Assembly (NCBI RefSeq): GCF_009905215.1
Contig: NZ_CP047593.1
Coordinates: 1,864,900 to 1,928,899, forward strand
Source: Tichowtungia aerotolerans
GTDB taxonomy: Bacteria > Verrucomicrobiota > Kiritimatiellia > Kiritimatiellales > Tichowtungiaceae
Direction of reading: 5' to 3'
Length of the DNA stretch: 64,000 nt
Shown here: positions 44,927 through 54,698 of the stretch, in pieces
Layout of the letters: the number at the start of each line of letters is the position of its first letter
Numbering within the stretch: position 1 is the first letter of the stretch
Notes under the pieces: model-generated
Database searches by the model: none
What the model was told of the DNA's origin: nothing
Seen by the model: the letters and a program-made list of their open reading frames with translations, nothing else
Program-made: the position numbers and the translations under genes

Positions 44927-45931
44927 ATGAAAGCAATTGCTCCAGGCAAACTGATTCTCAGCGGCGAACATTCGGTTGTGTATGATCGGCCCGCCGTGGC
45001 GATGGCGATCGACCGCAGTGTGGTTGCCACCATTGAGGATGCCGATGATGATCAGGTATCGTTCGATCTGCCGGATATTCAGGAACACGATTCGTTCACG
45101 ATGCTGGCCCTGCAGGATTTCAAACGGCGGGCACAGACCAACTACCGTTTGTTTCTTGATGGAAAGCTTGGAATTCGGGATGTGCTCTACAAGCCGGTCG
45201 ACCTGTTTAAGTTTGGATTCATTACGTTGCTGGACGGGTTGCACCGTTCTCTCGACAGCGGCATTGTGATTCAGCTCAAATCCAACCTGCCGGTCGGCAG
45301 CGGTCTGGGCTCGTCTGCCGCCGCCGTGCTCAGCGAGCTGCGTGCGGTCGGACATTATCTGCGTGTCGATTTTAAACCGGAGTGGGCCTACGAGTTCAGC
45401 CTCGAATCCGAAAAGCTTCAGCACGGGCATCCCAGCGGCGTCGATTCCTACATTTCTCTCTACGGCGGGTGCGCTGCGTTTGAGCAGGGTAAAGCCCGTT
45501 CTGTTCCGCTCCCTCGCATGAAGATGTATCTGGTTGAAACCGGCAGTCCGGAAACGACTACCGGCGAATGCGTTGTAAATGTGAAGCAGCGTTTCGAAAA
45601 CGATAAAATCTGGAGCGATTTTGAATCCGTTACCCGCGAGGTCGAAAGCGCAGTGCGCGAAAACAACGATGCGCTGATGCGTTCGCTTCTGCGTGAAAAT
45701 CATCGCCTGCTTTGCCGCATCGGCGTGGTGCCGCAGAAAGTGCAGCAGTTTGTGGCCGATGTAGAAGCCGCCGGCGGCGCGGCAAAAATCTGTGGGGCAG
45801 GATCAACCAAAGGCGAACGCGGCGGCGTTGTGCTTGTGCTGGCCGACTTTATGCCGAGCGCGCTGGCCGAGAAATACGGCTATACCGTTTCGCCTGTTCG
45901 CGGCGATCCGCTGGGCACACGGATTGTCTGA
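44927..45931 (+). CDS. GHMP kinase, mevalonate kinase-like
   Basis: 334 residues from ATG 44927 (weak SD). APGKLILSGEHSVVYDRPAVAMAID is the typical mevalonate-kinase N-terminus, LPVGSGLGSSAAAVLSEL the GHMP ATP loop (about 117-135), GHPSGVDSYISLYGG the third motif and KICGAGSTKGERGGVVLV the C-terminal glycine motif. It probably phosphorylates mevalonate for isoprenoid synthesis. It is followed by a second GHMP kinase with the Y-shaped repeat in between. Confidence 0.85.
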   Translation: MKAIAPGKLILSGEHSVVYDRPAVAMAIDRSVVATIEDADDDQVSFDLPDIQEHDSFTMLALQDFKRRAQTNYRLFLDGKLGIRDVLYKPVDLFKFGFITLLDGLHRSLDSGIVIQLKSNLPVGSGLGSSAAAVLSELRAVGHYLRVDFKPEWAYEFSLESEKLQHGHPSGVDSYISLYGGCAAFEQGKARSVPLPRMKMYLVETGSPETTTGECVVNVKQRFENDKIWSDFESVTREVESAVRENNDALMRSLLRENHRLLCRIGVVPQKVQQFVADVEAAGGAAKICGAGSTKGERGGVVLVLADFMPSALAEKYGYTVSPVRGDPLGTRIV

Positions 45932-45940
45932 TTCAATCTG

Positions 45941-45990
45941 TGTAGCCGTTCGCCTGTGGCGAACGAATCGCCCGCAGGGCGACTGCTACA
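45941..45990. repeat. 50-nt Y-shaped repeat, copy 2
   Basis: Perfect outer stem TGTAGC/GCTACA with hairpins CGTTCGCC-TGT-GGCGAACG and TCGCCC-GCA-GGGCGA. It lies between the two GHMP kinase genes, 13 nt before the second ATG, where an SD would be expected. Confidence 0.9.
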
Positions 45991-46003
45991 GAAACGGATA
46001 TGT

Positions 46004-46891
46004 ATGAACCAATTGTTAATCAAAACATCAGCACCTGGATCGTTAATGTTGCTTGGCGAACATGCTGTGCTGCACGGTCGGCGCGCGCTGGTGTGCGCGA
46101 TTGATCGGCGCATGACCGTTTCGCTCTCGCCGCTCGCCAAGCCCGTTTTGAAAATTGATTCCGCGCTGGGGCAGTACGAATCGCCGCTCGCCGATTTGGC
46201 AGACCATCCCGATTTCCGTTTTGTGCTCGATGCGGTAAAGCAGTATCCGCTGGAGCGGGGGATTGAGTTGAAAATCGAATCCGAGTTTTCAAGCGACATC
46301 GGATTCGGATCATCCGCTGCAGTCACAGTGGCGACGCACGCTGCGCTGATCGGAAACATTCAAAACAAAATCGATCTGTTTAAGCGGGCGCTGGCGACGG
46401 TTCATCGGGTGCAGGGGCGAGGATCAGGATCGGACGTCGCGGCCAGCGTTTTTGGAGGCGTGGTTGCCTACCGCGCAGACCCGCAGGAAATTCATCCGGT
46501 CTGCGAGGAGTTTCCGCTGACTGCGGTTTATTCCGGCTCCAAAATGAAGACGGTCGACGTGATCCGTTATCTCGAAGAAAAACGAGCTCACAATGCGGAT
46601 TACTTTGAGAGGATTTTTGACCGCATGGATGCCAGCGTCGGCGAGGTGATGGAAGATTTTTCGCGACTGGGCGACATGCTGGTTCTCAATCAGAAGCTGA
46701 TGGCTGAGATGGGGCTCTGTAACGCCGCGCTGGCGGACATTATTCAGCGGTTCGGCGAGCAGAAGGTTCCGGCCAAGATATCCGGATCCGGCCTCGGCGA
46801 CTGTGCCATCGGCCTGGGCGACTTCCCGGAGTCCGGGACGTATAAAAAATACGCCCTGCGTGTGGTCACACAGGGCGTACAGCTGGATTAG
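46004..46891 (+). CDS. GHMP kinase, mevalonate/phosphomevalonate type
   Basis: 295 residues from ATG 46004; a longer in-frame start at 45956 would translate the repeat and is rejected. SAPGSLMLLGEHAVLHGRRALVCAID, SSDIGFGSSAAVTVATHAAL and KISGSGLGDCAIGLG are GHMP motifs 1-3, and GRGSGSDVAASVFGGVVAY resembles the phosphomevalonate-kinase-type loop. Pairing with the mevalonate-kinase-like gene suggests the next step of the pathway, but the substrate is not certain. No SD is visible. A 9-bp stem (46850-46858 / 46871-46879) overlaps the end of the gene. Confidence 0.75.
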   Translation: MNQLLIKTSAPGSLMLLGEHAVLHGRRALVCAIDRRMTVSLSPLAKPVLKIDSALGQYESPLADLADHPDFRFVLDAVKQYPLERGIELKIESEFSSDIGFGSSAAVTVATHAALIGNIQNKIDLFKRALATVHRVQGRGSGSDVAASVFGGVVAYRADPQEIHPVCEEFPLTAVYSGSKMKTVDVIRYLEEKRAHNADYFERIFDRMDASVGEVMEDFSRLGDMLVLNQKLMAEMGLCNAALADIIQRFGEQKVPAKISGSGLGDCAIGLGDFPESGTYKKYALRVVTQGVQLD

Positions 46892-46902
46892 GGAGTTTTT
46901 TC

Positions 46903-48396
46903 TTAGTCCTTGGCCAGCATTTCATTCATCGCCTTTGCGGCTTTGCGGCCTTCACCCATTGCGAGGATGACCGTTGCTGCGCCGAGGACGATGTCGCCGC
47001 CGGCAAAGACGCGGCTGAGCGAGGTTTTTCCGTTTTCATCCGCGACAATGTTGCCCCACTTGTTGGTATCGAGGCCGGGCGTGGTTTGGCGAATGAGCGG
47101 GTTGGAGTCGTTTCCGATGGCGACAATCACTGTGTCGAGATCGATTTCGAACTCGCTGCCCTCAATGGCGATCGGACGGCGACGGCCCGAATCGTCGGGT
47201 TCGCCCAGTTCGTAACGCAGGCATTCGACGCCGCTCACCCAGCCCTTTTCATCGCTCAGAATCCGTTTGGGATTTTCGAGGAAGTGGAAGATAACGCCTT
47301 CTTCCTTGGCGTGGGCAATCTCTTCCACACGCGCCGGCATTTCTGCTTCGGTGCGGCGATAGATCAGGTGGACCTCTTTGGCGCCGAGGCGTACAGCGGT
47401 GCGTGCGGCATCCATGGCGACGTTGCCGCCGCCGAGCACGGCGACTTTTTCCGATTCAAAGATGGGGGTTTGTGCCCGTTCTTTGTCGTAGGCGCGCATC
47501 AGGTTCGAGCGGGTCAGGTATTCGTTGGCGGAGTAGACGCCGACAAGGTTTTCGCCCTCGATGTTCATGAAGCGCGGCAGGCCGGCGCCGGTTCCGATGA
47601 AGAGCGCGTCGAACCCGTCCTGCTCGAGCAGGTCGGTAATCTTACGCGTGCGGCCGATCACAAAGTTGGTACGCAGCTCGCAGCCCATGGCCAGCAGGGT
47701 ATCGATCTCTTTCTGCACGATGGCTTTGGGCAGGCGGAATTCCGGAATGCCGTATACCATTACGCCGCCCGGTTTGTGAAACGCTTCGAAAAGAACTACG
47801 TCGTGGCCTTCGCGGCGGACGTCGGCGGCGACGGTCAGTCCGGCGGGGCCGGTGCCGATGATGCCGACTTTTTTGCCGGTTGCCGGTTTTACGGTCGGCT
47901 TTTCAACCAGTCCCTGCTCCCGTTCCCAGTCTGCGACAAAGCGTTCGAGACGTCCGATGCTGACCGCCTGGTCGACCGATTTGAGTGCTTTGCCGACCGT
48001 GCAGGGCGCCTGGCACTGCGCCTCCTGCGGGCAGACGCGGCCGCAGACTGCGGGCAGCAGGCTGCTTTCTTTGATGACATCGACGGCTTTCTTGTTGTCG
48101 CCTTCGGCGATCGCTTTGATAAAACCGGGAATATTGATGCTGACCGGGCAGCCTTTTACGCAGGGTGCGGTTTTGCACTGCAGGCAGCGCTCGGCTTCGA
48201 TGCGTGCCTGAGCGGGCGTATAGCCGATGGCGACTTCTTCCATATTGGAGCGCCGCACCATCGGATCCTGCGAAGGCATTTCCTGCATCGGAATGGCCAT
48301 TCGGTCTTTCGGGGTCAGCGGTTCCGTGCGGGCGTTGAGATCGTTCAGTACGTTTTCGGCATCAGCGGCCAGTTTTTCGGCGGGAATATAAGTCAT
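46903..48396 (-). CDS. nfnB: NfnB: NADPH-binding subunit of ferredoxin:NADP transhydrogenase
   Basis: 497 residues. An N-terminal ferredoxin-like region with two Cys groups (CLQCKTAPCVKGCPV and CGRVCPQEAQCQAPC) binds [4Fe-4S] clusters. KKVGIIGTGPAGLTVAADV and VAVLGGGNVAMDAARTAVRLGA are FAD and NADPH loops; GGDIVLGAATVILAMGEGRKAA closes the FAD site. It resembles GltD-type proteins, but the adjacent NfnA-like gene 14 nt upstream points to NfnAB, the electron-bifurcating NADH/NADPH/ferredoxin enzyme. GltD-like glutamate synthase use is the alternative; a true gltD is at 60024. Confidence 0.88.
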   Translation of the reverse strand: MTYIPAEKLAADAENVLNDLNARTEPLTPKDRMAIPMQEMPSQDPMVRRSNMEEVAIGYTPAQARIEAERCLQCKTAPCVKGCPVSINIPGFIKAIAEGDNKKAVDVIKESSLLPAVCGRVCPQEAQCQAPCTVGKALKSVDQAVSIGRLERFVADWEREQGLVEKPTVKPATGKKVGIIGTGPAGLTVAADVRREGHDVVLFEAFHKPGGVMVYGIPEFRLPKAIVQKEIDTLLAMGCELRTNFVIGRTRKITDLLEQDGFDALFIGTGAGLPRFMNIEGENLVGVYSANEYLTRSNLMRAYDKERAQTPIFESEKVAVLGGGNVAMDAARTAVRLGAKEVHLIYRRTEAEMPARVEEIAHAKEEGVIFHFLENPKRILSDEKGWVSGVECLRYELGEPDDSGRRRPIAIEGSEFEIDLDTVIVAIGNDSNPLIRQTTPGLDTNKWGNIVADENGKTSLSRVFAGGDIVLGAATVILAMGEGRKAAKAMNEMLAKD

Positions 48397-48410
48397 GATG
48401 TTGCTCCGGA

Positions 48411-49244
48411 TTATGGGTTGTCAGGCATGCAGCGGCACTTGTGGGCCTCTTCCTGCTTTTTATAGGAGCCCAGCCGGTTGATCATGTTGTCGAAATCAAC
48501 CAGATGGCCGTCGAACTCCGGGCCGTCGACGCAGACAAATTTGGTTTCGCCGCCGACCGTCACGCGGCAGCCGCCGCACATGCCGGTGCCGTCTACCATG
48601 ATGGTGTTGAGCGAAACCTGTGTGGGCACTTCGTAGGGGCGCGTGGTTTCGACACAGAATTTCATCATGATCGGCGGGCCGACCGCCACCACCAGATTCG
48701 GGCGAGGATCCTGTTCGCACAGTTCCTTGAGCGGTTCGGTGACGAGGCACTTGCGGCCGTAGGAGCCGTCGTCGGTGCAGACGATCAGTTCGTCGGCCAT
48801 GGCGCGCATTTCCTCTTCGAGAATCATCAGTTCTTTGTTCCGCGCACCCATGATAATGGTGACGTGGTTGCCGGCCGCTTTCAGGGCCTGGACGATGGGG
48901 TGCAGCGGAGCGACTCCGATTCCGCCGCCGACGCAAACAACGCGTCCGAAGTTTTCAATATGAGTCGGTGTGCCGAGCGGCCCGACCAGTGCGGCGATGT
49001 CGTCGCCGGCATTCAGCTGCGCCAGCTTTTTGGTTGTGTCGCCGACCGCCTGGAAAATAATGGTGATGGTGCCGGCGTCTGCGTCCGCATCGGCAATGGT
49101 CAGCGGGATCCGTTCGCCGTAATCCTCGCATAGCTGAAGGATGATAAACTGACCGGCCCGGCGTTCGCGGGCAATCAGCGGAGCATCAATCTGCATCTGA
49201 AAGACGGTTTCCGATAGCTGTTTCTTTTCAAGTATTCGATTCAT
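48411..49244 (-). CDS. nfnA: NfnA: FAD/[2Fe-2S] NADH-binding subunit
   Basis: 277 residues from ATG 49244 (GGAG 9 nt upstream). The N-terminal FAD barrel has AGQFIILQL and ERIPLTIADAD; CVGGGIGVAPLHPIVQALKAAGN binds NAD(H). The C-terminal MCGGCRVTVGGETKFVCVDGP with a preceding CVET... Cys set binds a [2Fe-2S] cluster, as in NfnA/SudB. It forms a heterodimer with NfnB. The gene lies directly after an intrinsic terminator of gdhA. Confidence 0.88.
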   Translation of the reverse strand: MNRILEKKQLSETVFQMQIDAPLIARERRAGQFIILQLCEDYGERIPLTIADADADAGTITIIFQAVGDTTKKLAQLNAGDDIAALVGPLGTPTHIENFGRVVCVGGGIGVAPLHPIVQALKAAGNHVTIIMGARNKELMILEEEMRAMADELIVCTDDGSYGRKCLVTEPLKELCEQDPRPNLVVAVGPPIMMKFCVETTRPYEVPTQVSLNTIMVDGTGMCGGCRVTVGGETKFVCVDGPEFDGHLVDFDNMINRLGSYKKQEEAHKCRCMPDNP

Positions 49245-49265
49245 TGGTCTACACTCCGGGTTAAC

Positions 49266-49291
49266 AAAAAACCTCTCCGCCAAGGCGGAGA
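49266..49291 (-). terminator. Intrinsic terminator after gdhA, before nfnA
   Basis: On the minus strand: TCTCCGCC-TT-GGCGGAGA, GG, then six T. It ends 22 nt before the nfnA start codon, so nfnAB needs read-through or a promoter overlapping this element. Confidence 0.8.
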
Positions 49292-49307
49292 AGCTGAGTC
49301 AACCATC

Positions 49308-49344
49308 CGGCGGGCTGCTAAGCAACCCGCCGTTATTTGTTTTT

Positions 49345-49346
<2 letters not shown>
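49308..49346 (+). terminator. Second hairpin with T-run on the plus strand
   Basis: CGGCGGG...CCCGCCG (49308-49314 / 49326-49332) with an inner TGC/GCA pair, then TTATTTGTTTTTTT. Active orientation is plus, i.e. against antisense transcription; on the minus strand it is just a hairpin after gdhA. Confidence 0.6.
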
Positions 49347-50697
<1,351 letters not shown>

Positions 50698-50711
50698 TTA
50701 ACAGTTATCCG

Positions 50712-50734
50712 GAATTGCGGCAATTCATTGCCGC
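50712..50734 (+). promoter_or_regulatory. Nested palindrome upstream of gdhA, candidate NrpR site 1
   Basis: GCGGCAA-TTCA-TTGCCGC (50717-50734, perfect arms), overlapped by GAATTG-CGG-CAATTC (50712-50726). About 30-50 nt upstream of the gdhA start. Confidence 0.55.
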
Positions 50735-50835
50735 TGTTCTGACACTCTTCTGCCGTCATGCGGGGAAAAGCTATAGCCTAAAAAGCACCTCGGGGCAAAA
50801 CGATTTGTCAAAAAGCTTGCAGCTGAAGCGATTAT

Positions 50836-50849
50836 CGGCAATTTTGCCG
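50836..50849 (+). promoter_or_regulatory. Palindrome upstream of nrpR, candidate NrpR site 2
   Basis: CGGCAA-TT-TTGCCG, sharing its arms with site 1. It lies 21 nt before the nrpR start, suggesting autoregulation. Confidence 0.55.
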
Positions 50850-50870
50850 TTATTTGGAGAGGGCCCCCTT

Positions 50871-51875
50871 ATGGACAAACGCGCAAAGAAACGATTGGCA
50901 ATCCTGGACATTTTGCATCGCAGCACCGATTCGCTCAGCAGTACCCGCATCACCGAGCTGTTGAACGCACAAGGGGTGGATATTAGCGAGCGCACGGTGC
51001 GGCTTTATCTGCAGGAGCTCGATCAGGAGGGTTTCACCGAAAACCGCGGGCGCCGCGGGCGCGTCATCACCGACAAGGGTAAAAATGAGGCCGCCGCCTC
51101 GCGCGTCCTCGAACGGATCGGCCTGCTCTCCGGCAAAATTGACGCCATGGCCTACCGCATGGACTTCGATCCCGCCCTCCGCCGCGGCTCCGTCGTTGTC
51201 AATGTGTCGGTCGTTCCGCTTCCGGTAATTACGGCAAAACGGCTTGAGCTGATTAAGAAGGTATTTAGTAAAGGATATTCGATGGGCACCCTGTTGACGC
51301 TGTTCAAGCCGGGCGATCCCGGGGCCGGCATCACCATTCCCGAGGGGCACATCGGGATCGGGACGGTTTGTTCGATCACACTCAACGGCGTGCTGCTCCG
51401 CCGCGGCATCCCCACCTTCTCGCGCTTCGGGGGACTGCTCGAACTGCACAACGGCAAACCGACCCGCTTCGTCGATATCATCCATTATGACGGAACCAGC
51501 ATCGACCCGCTCGTCGTCTTTATTCGCAGCGGCATGGCCGACTACGTCGGCGCCGTCACCGACGGTAACGGCCTCATCGGGGCCAGCTTCCGCGAGTTTC
51601 CGGCCGACAGCATCGAGGCGGTTCACAGCATTTCCGAACAGCTCGAAACCATCGGGCTCGGCAGCCTGCTCTGCTTCGGCAACCCCGGCCAAAGCCTCTT
51701 CGGCGTACCGGTCGGCCCGCAGCGCGCGGGAGCAATCATCATCGGCGGGCTCAACCCGATGTCGATTTTTGAAGAGACCGGTGCGCGCATTCAATCGAGT
51801 GCACTTTCGAGCCTGATCGACTTCAACCGCCTCTTCCATTACACCGAGTTCGAACAGCGTCTCGCCGCATTTTAA
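50871..51875 (+). CDS. nrpR: NrpR-family nitrogen transcriptional regulator
   Basis: 334 residues from ATG 50871 (GGAGAGGG upstream; a longer start at 50715 would cross both palindromes). Residues 1-68 are a winged helix (LAILDILHRSTDSLSSTRITELLNAQG). The remainder is the NrpR regulatory domain (DUF128): GHIGIGTVCSITLNGVLLRRGIP, GGLLELHNGKPTRFVDIIHYDGTSIDPLVVF and GAIIIGGLNPMSIFEE. NrpR proteins, best studied in methanogens, repress nitrogen-assimilation genes and respond to 2-oxoglutarate. Divergence from gdhA fits that role. Confidence 0.88.
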   Translation: MDKRAKKRLAILDILHRSTDSLSSTRITELLNAQGVDISERTVRLYLQELDQEGFTENRGRRGRVITDKGKNEAAASRVLERIGLLSGKIDAMAYRMDFDPALRRGSVVVNVSVVPLPVITAKRLELIKKVFSKGYSMGTLLTLFKPGDPGAGITIPEGHIGIGTVCSITLNGVLLRRGIPTFSRFGGLLELHNGKPTRFVDIIHYDGTSIDPLVVFIRSGMADYVGAVTDGNGLIGASFREFPADSIEAVHSISEQLETIGLGSLLCFGNPGQSLFGVPVGPQRAGAIIIGGLNPMSIFEETGARIQSSALSSLIDFNRLFHYTEFEQRLAAF

Positions 51876-51906
51876 CTGCGGTCGGCGGAAAAACGCTAAC
51901 GAACGT

Positions 51907-51952
51907 TTCCCAAGACTGGAAAAATAAGTTATACCGCTTCCAAGGTTTGGAG
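51907..51952. repeat. Two degenerate palindrome copies upstream of the PPDK-N gene
   Basis: TTCCCAAGACTGGAA (51907-51921) and TTCCAAGGTTTGGAG (51938-51952), each one or two bases off the word. Confidence 0.5.
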
Positions 51953-52002
51953 GCCCGGCGGCGACCCGCGTCAACGGGGCGGAAACCGGAAAGGAACGCG
52001 GT

Positions 52003-54603
52003 ATGAATTCGACCGATGCAACTCTGACCACCGGACTTCCGGAGCTCGACAAGGTTCTGAAAGGCATTCTGATCGGCGACAACATCGTCTGGCAGATCGA
52101 CTCTGCCGACGAATATCATGAGCTCGTCACTCCCTTCTGCCGGGCGGCGCTTACAAACGGCAGTCGGCTGATCTATTTTCGTTACGCCCGCCATCAGGCT
52201 CTGGTTACGGAGAACGAAGGCGCTGAAGTGCACGAACTGGACCCCGAGCAGGGCTTCGAGCATTTCATCGAGCAGATTTGCGCAGTGATCGAAGAGGCCG
52301 GGCCGGGAACGTTTTACGTGTTCGACTGCCTGTCGCGCCTGGCGGTCGACTGGTACTCCGACGAAATGCTGGGCAACTTTTTCATGCTGACCTGCCCCCA
52401 TCTCTTCGACATGGAAACGGTCGCTTACTTCGCGCTCTACCGCAACTACCACACCTCGCGCGCCGTCGTCCCGATCCAGAACACGACCCAGCTGTTTGTC
52501 GATGTCTACCGCCACAGGGGCGATCTCTATGTGCGGCCCATCAAGGTGCTGCACCGCTATTCGCCCACCATGAACATGCTGCACGTGCGGCGCGGCGAAT
52601 CCTTCAGCCTCGTCACCTCCAGCGCGGTCACCTCGGAGATCATGACTTCTGCCAAATGGTCTGGCCTGAACTCCGACAGCAGCCTCGGCTTCTGGGAATC
52701 CTCCTTTCTGCAGGCGCAGGAGCTGATGGCATCGGGCGACTACCGCCCCGACCTGCCCGAGCGGGGTAAGAATCTCTACGAAAAACTCGTGCGCATGGTG
52801 GTCTCGCGCGACGCGGGCATGCAGAAGCTGATCGCCCGTTACCTCACTCTGCAGGATATTCTAGATATCCGCAAACGGATGATCGGCACCGGTCTGATCG
52901 GCGGAAAAACCGTTGGGATGCTGCTCGCGTGCGCTATTGTGAAAGGGAGTGATACGCGTTTCGTTGAGCTCATGGAGGCGCAGGATTCTTTCTTTATCGG
53001 TTCGGATGCGTTCTTTTCTTTTTTGGTAAGCAACGGCATCTGGTGGGTGCGGCAGAATCAGCGCGATCCGGATAAATTTCTCGAGGGTGCCGATGAGGCG
53101 CGACGGCGCATCATCACCGGCACGTTTTCCGCCCACATCATGAAGCAGTTTGAGGAAATGCTCGACTACTTTGGCCAGTCTCCTTTCATCGTGCGTTCCA
53201 GTTCGCTTCTCGAAGACAACTTCGGCAACTCCTTTGCCGGAAAATACGAAAGTGTTTTCTGTGTCAATCAGGGGCCGCGCGAGCGGCGCATGCAGGACTT
53301 CCTCGCCGCTGTTAAGCGGATTTATGCCAGCTCGATGAGTGAGCAGGCGCTGCGCTACCGCGCGCGGCGCGGTATGCTCGAGCGCGATGAGCAAATGGCC
53401 CTGCTGGTGATGCGCGTCTCGGGCACGATGCATGGGCGCAGGTTTTATCCCGAAATCGCCGGCGTTGGGTTCTCGTTCAATCCGTACGCCTGGCACGAAA
53501 GCATCGACCCGCAGGCCGGCGTCATCAGGCTGGTGTTCGGGCTGGGTACCCGCGCCGTCGATCAGGCCGACGACGATCACACCCGGATTGTCGCGCTCAA
53601 CGCGCCCGACAAGCGGCCGGAAGCCAACTTCGACGAAGTGGCTCAGTACACCCAGCGGCGCGTCGACTACCTCGACCTCGAGGCCAATCAGCTCGTCTCC
53701 GGTTATTTTGAAGATGTCACCGGAGAGGCCAGCGGCTTGCCGCTGGATGTCTATACCAGCATCGATCGCAGTTTGCCGCGCGATGCGCCGCCGAGGCGAA
53801 TTCTCACCTTTGAGCAGCTGTTATCTAAAACGTCTTTCGTGAATGATTTGCGGGAGATACTCGATACCATAGAGACTGCCTATGATTACCCGGTCGATAT
53901 CGAGTTTACGGCCAACTTTATGGAAAACGGAGAATATCGAATCAATCTGCTGCAGTGCCGCCCGCTGCAGGCGAAGGGTTCGGAAGCCATTAATCTGCCC
54001 GAGATCAATGTGCCTGTCGAAGACCGGATTGTCGAAGCGCGCGGCGCGGTCGTCGGGCAGAGCCGGTTGGGGCAGATCGGGCGCTTTATCTATATTGTTC
54101 CCGAGCGCTATGCGCAGCTTCCGGTTAATACCCGCTATGAAATTGCCCGGCTGATTGGCGACATCAATCGCGCCGAAAAAGAGAACGTGCCCGAAAACGT
54201 CATGATCATCGGGCCCGGCCGCTGGGGAACCAGCAGCCCTTCGCTCGGCATTCCTGTTTCTTTCTGCGATATCAACACCGTCACGATTCTTTGCGAGATC
54301 GTCGCTATGCACGATACCCTCGTGCCGGACGTTTCGCTCGGAACCCATTTTCTCAATGAACTCGTCGAGCTGGACATGCTTTATCTCGCGCTGTTCCCCG
54401 ACAAGGGGCAAAACTATCTCAACACCGCGTTCTTTGAAGAGGCACCCAACCGCTTACTGGATCTTGTCCCCTCCGCTGGAAAATGGGCGGATACCGTGCG
54501 GGTGATCGATGCGGCCGATGTCGCCGGGCGCGGCGCGATCCGTATCGTGGCCGATGCCCTCGGGCAGACAGTGAGCTGCCACTTCGTGCCGGTCGATTCA
54601 TGA
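52003..54603 (+). CDS. PEP/pyruvate-binding (PPDK-N) protein with degenerate KaiC-like domain
   Basis: 866 residues. The N-terminal about 230 residues start TTGLPELDKVLKGILIGDNIVWQID, which resembles a KaiC/RecA-type domain but lacks a GKT Walker A. From about 370 the PPDK/PEP-synthase ATP-grasp domain is clear: PFIVRSSSLLEDNFGNSFAGKYESVF, ALLVMRVSGTMHGRRFYPEIAGVGFSFNPY and FVNDLREILDTIETAYDYPVDIEFTA followed by INLLQCRPLQ. There is no phospho-His swivel or PEP-binding barrel, so it cannot be a full PPDK. Role unknown. It stands alone upstream of a terminator. Confidence 0.85.
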   Translation: MNSTDATLTTGLPELDKVLKGILIGDNIVWQIDSADEYHELVTPFCRAALTNGSRLIYFRYARHQALVTENEGAEVHELDPEQGFEHFIEQICAVIEEAGPGTFYVFDCLSRLAVDWYSDEMLGNFFMLTCPHLFDMETVAYFALYRNYHTSRAVVPIQNTTQLFVDVYRHRGDLYVRPIKVLHRYSPTMNMLHVRRGESFSLVTSSAVTSEIMTSAKWSGLNSDSSLGFWESSFLQAQELMASGDYRPDLPERGKNLYEKLVRMVVSRDAGMQKLIARYLTLQDILDIRKRMIGTGLIGGKTVGMLLACAIVKGSDTRFVELMEAQDSFFIGSDAFFSFLVSNGIWWVRQNQRDPDKFLEGADEARRRIITGTFSAHIMKQFEEMLDYFGQSPFIVRSSSLLEDNFGNSFAGKYESVFCVNQGPRERRMQDFLAAVKRIYASSMSEQALRYRARRGMLERDEQMALLVMRVSGTMHGRRFYPEIAGVGFSFNPYAWHESIDPQAGVIRLVFGLGTRAVDQADDDHTRIVALNAPDKRPEANFDEVAQYTQRRVDYLDLEANQLVSGYFEDVTGEASGLPLDVYTSIDRSLPRDAPPRRILTFEQLLSKTSFVNDLREILDTIETAYDYPVDIEFTANFMENGEYRINLLQCRPLQAKGSEAINLPEINVPVEDRIVEARGAVVGQSRLGQIGRFIYIVPERYAQLPVNTRYEIARLIGDINRAEKENVPENVMIIGPGRWGTSSPSLGIPVSFCDINTVTILCEIVAMHDTLVPDVSLGTHFLNELVELDMLYLALFPDKGQNYLNTAFFEEAPNRLLDLVPSAGKWADTVRVIDAADVAGRGAIRIVADALGQTVSCHFVPVDS

Positions 54604-54644
54604 GCAGAATCGTTGTGATGTAAAAGGGTCGTAAGCCATAGAAA

Positions 54645-54670
54645 AGGCCTTGGGCGAAAACCCAAGGCCT
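54645..54670. terminator. Bidirectional terminator hairpin
   Basis: A perfect 10-bp stem AGGCCTTGGG-CGAAAA-CCCAAGGCCT lies between the convergent PPDK-N and greA genes. Short T-runs flank it on both strands (TTTT after GCGG on plus, TTTT on minus). Confidence 0.85.
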
Positions 54671-54698
54671 GCGGTTTTAAAGGCGAAGCCTGTTCCTG

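Noticed and set aside
41897-45990. tRNA gene or attC site for the Y-shaped repeat
   Set aside because: At 50 nt with only two inner arms it lacks T-loop and anticodon features, and no integrase or gene cassettes are nearby.
46850-46879. Stem TACGCCCTG/CAGGGCGTA as a terminator of the second GHMP kinase
   Set aside because: It lies within the coding end and the nearest T-run is about 17 nt further; recorded only as a possible hairpin.
47086-48465. 459-codon plus-strand frame opposite nfnB
   Set aside because: Gly/Ala/Val-rich antisense translation without domains; nfnB has complete cofactor motifs.
51907-51952. Terminator of nrpR formed by the two degenerate palindromes
   Set aside because: The arms do not pair well with each other and no T-run follows.
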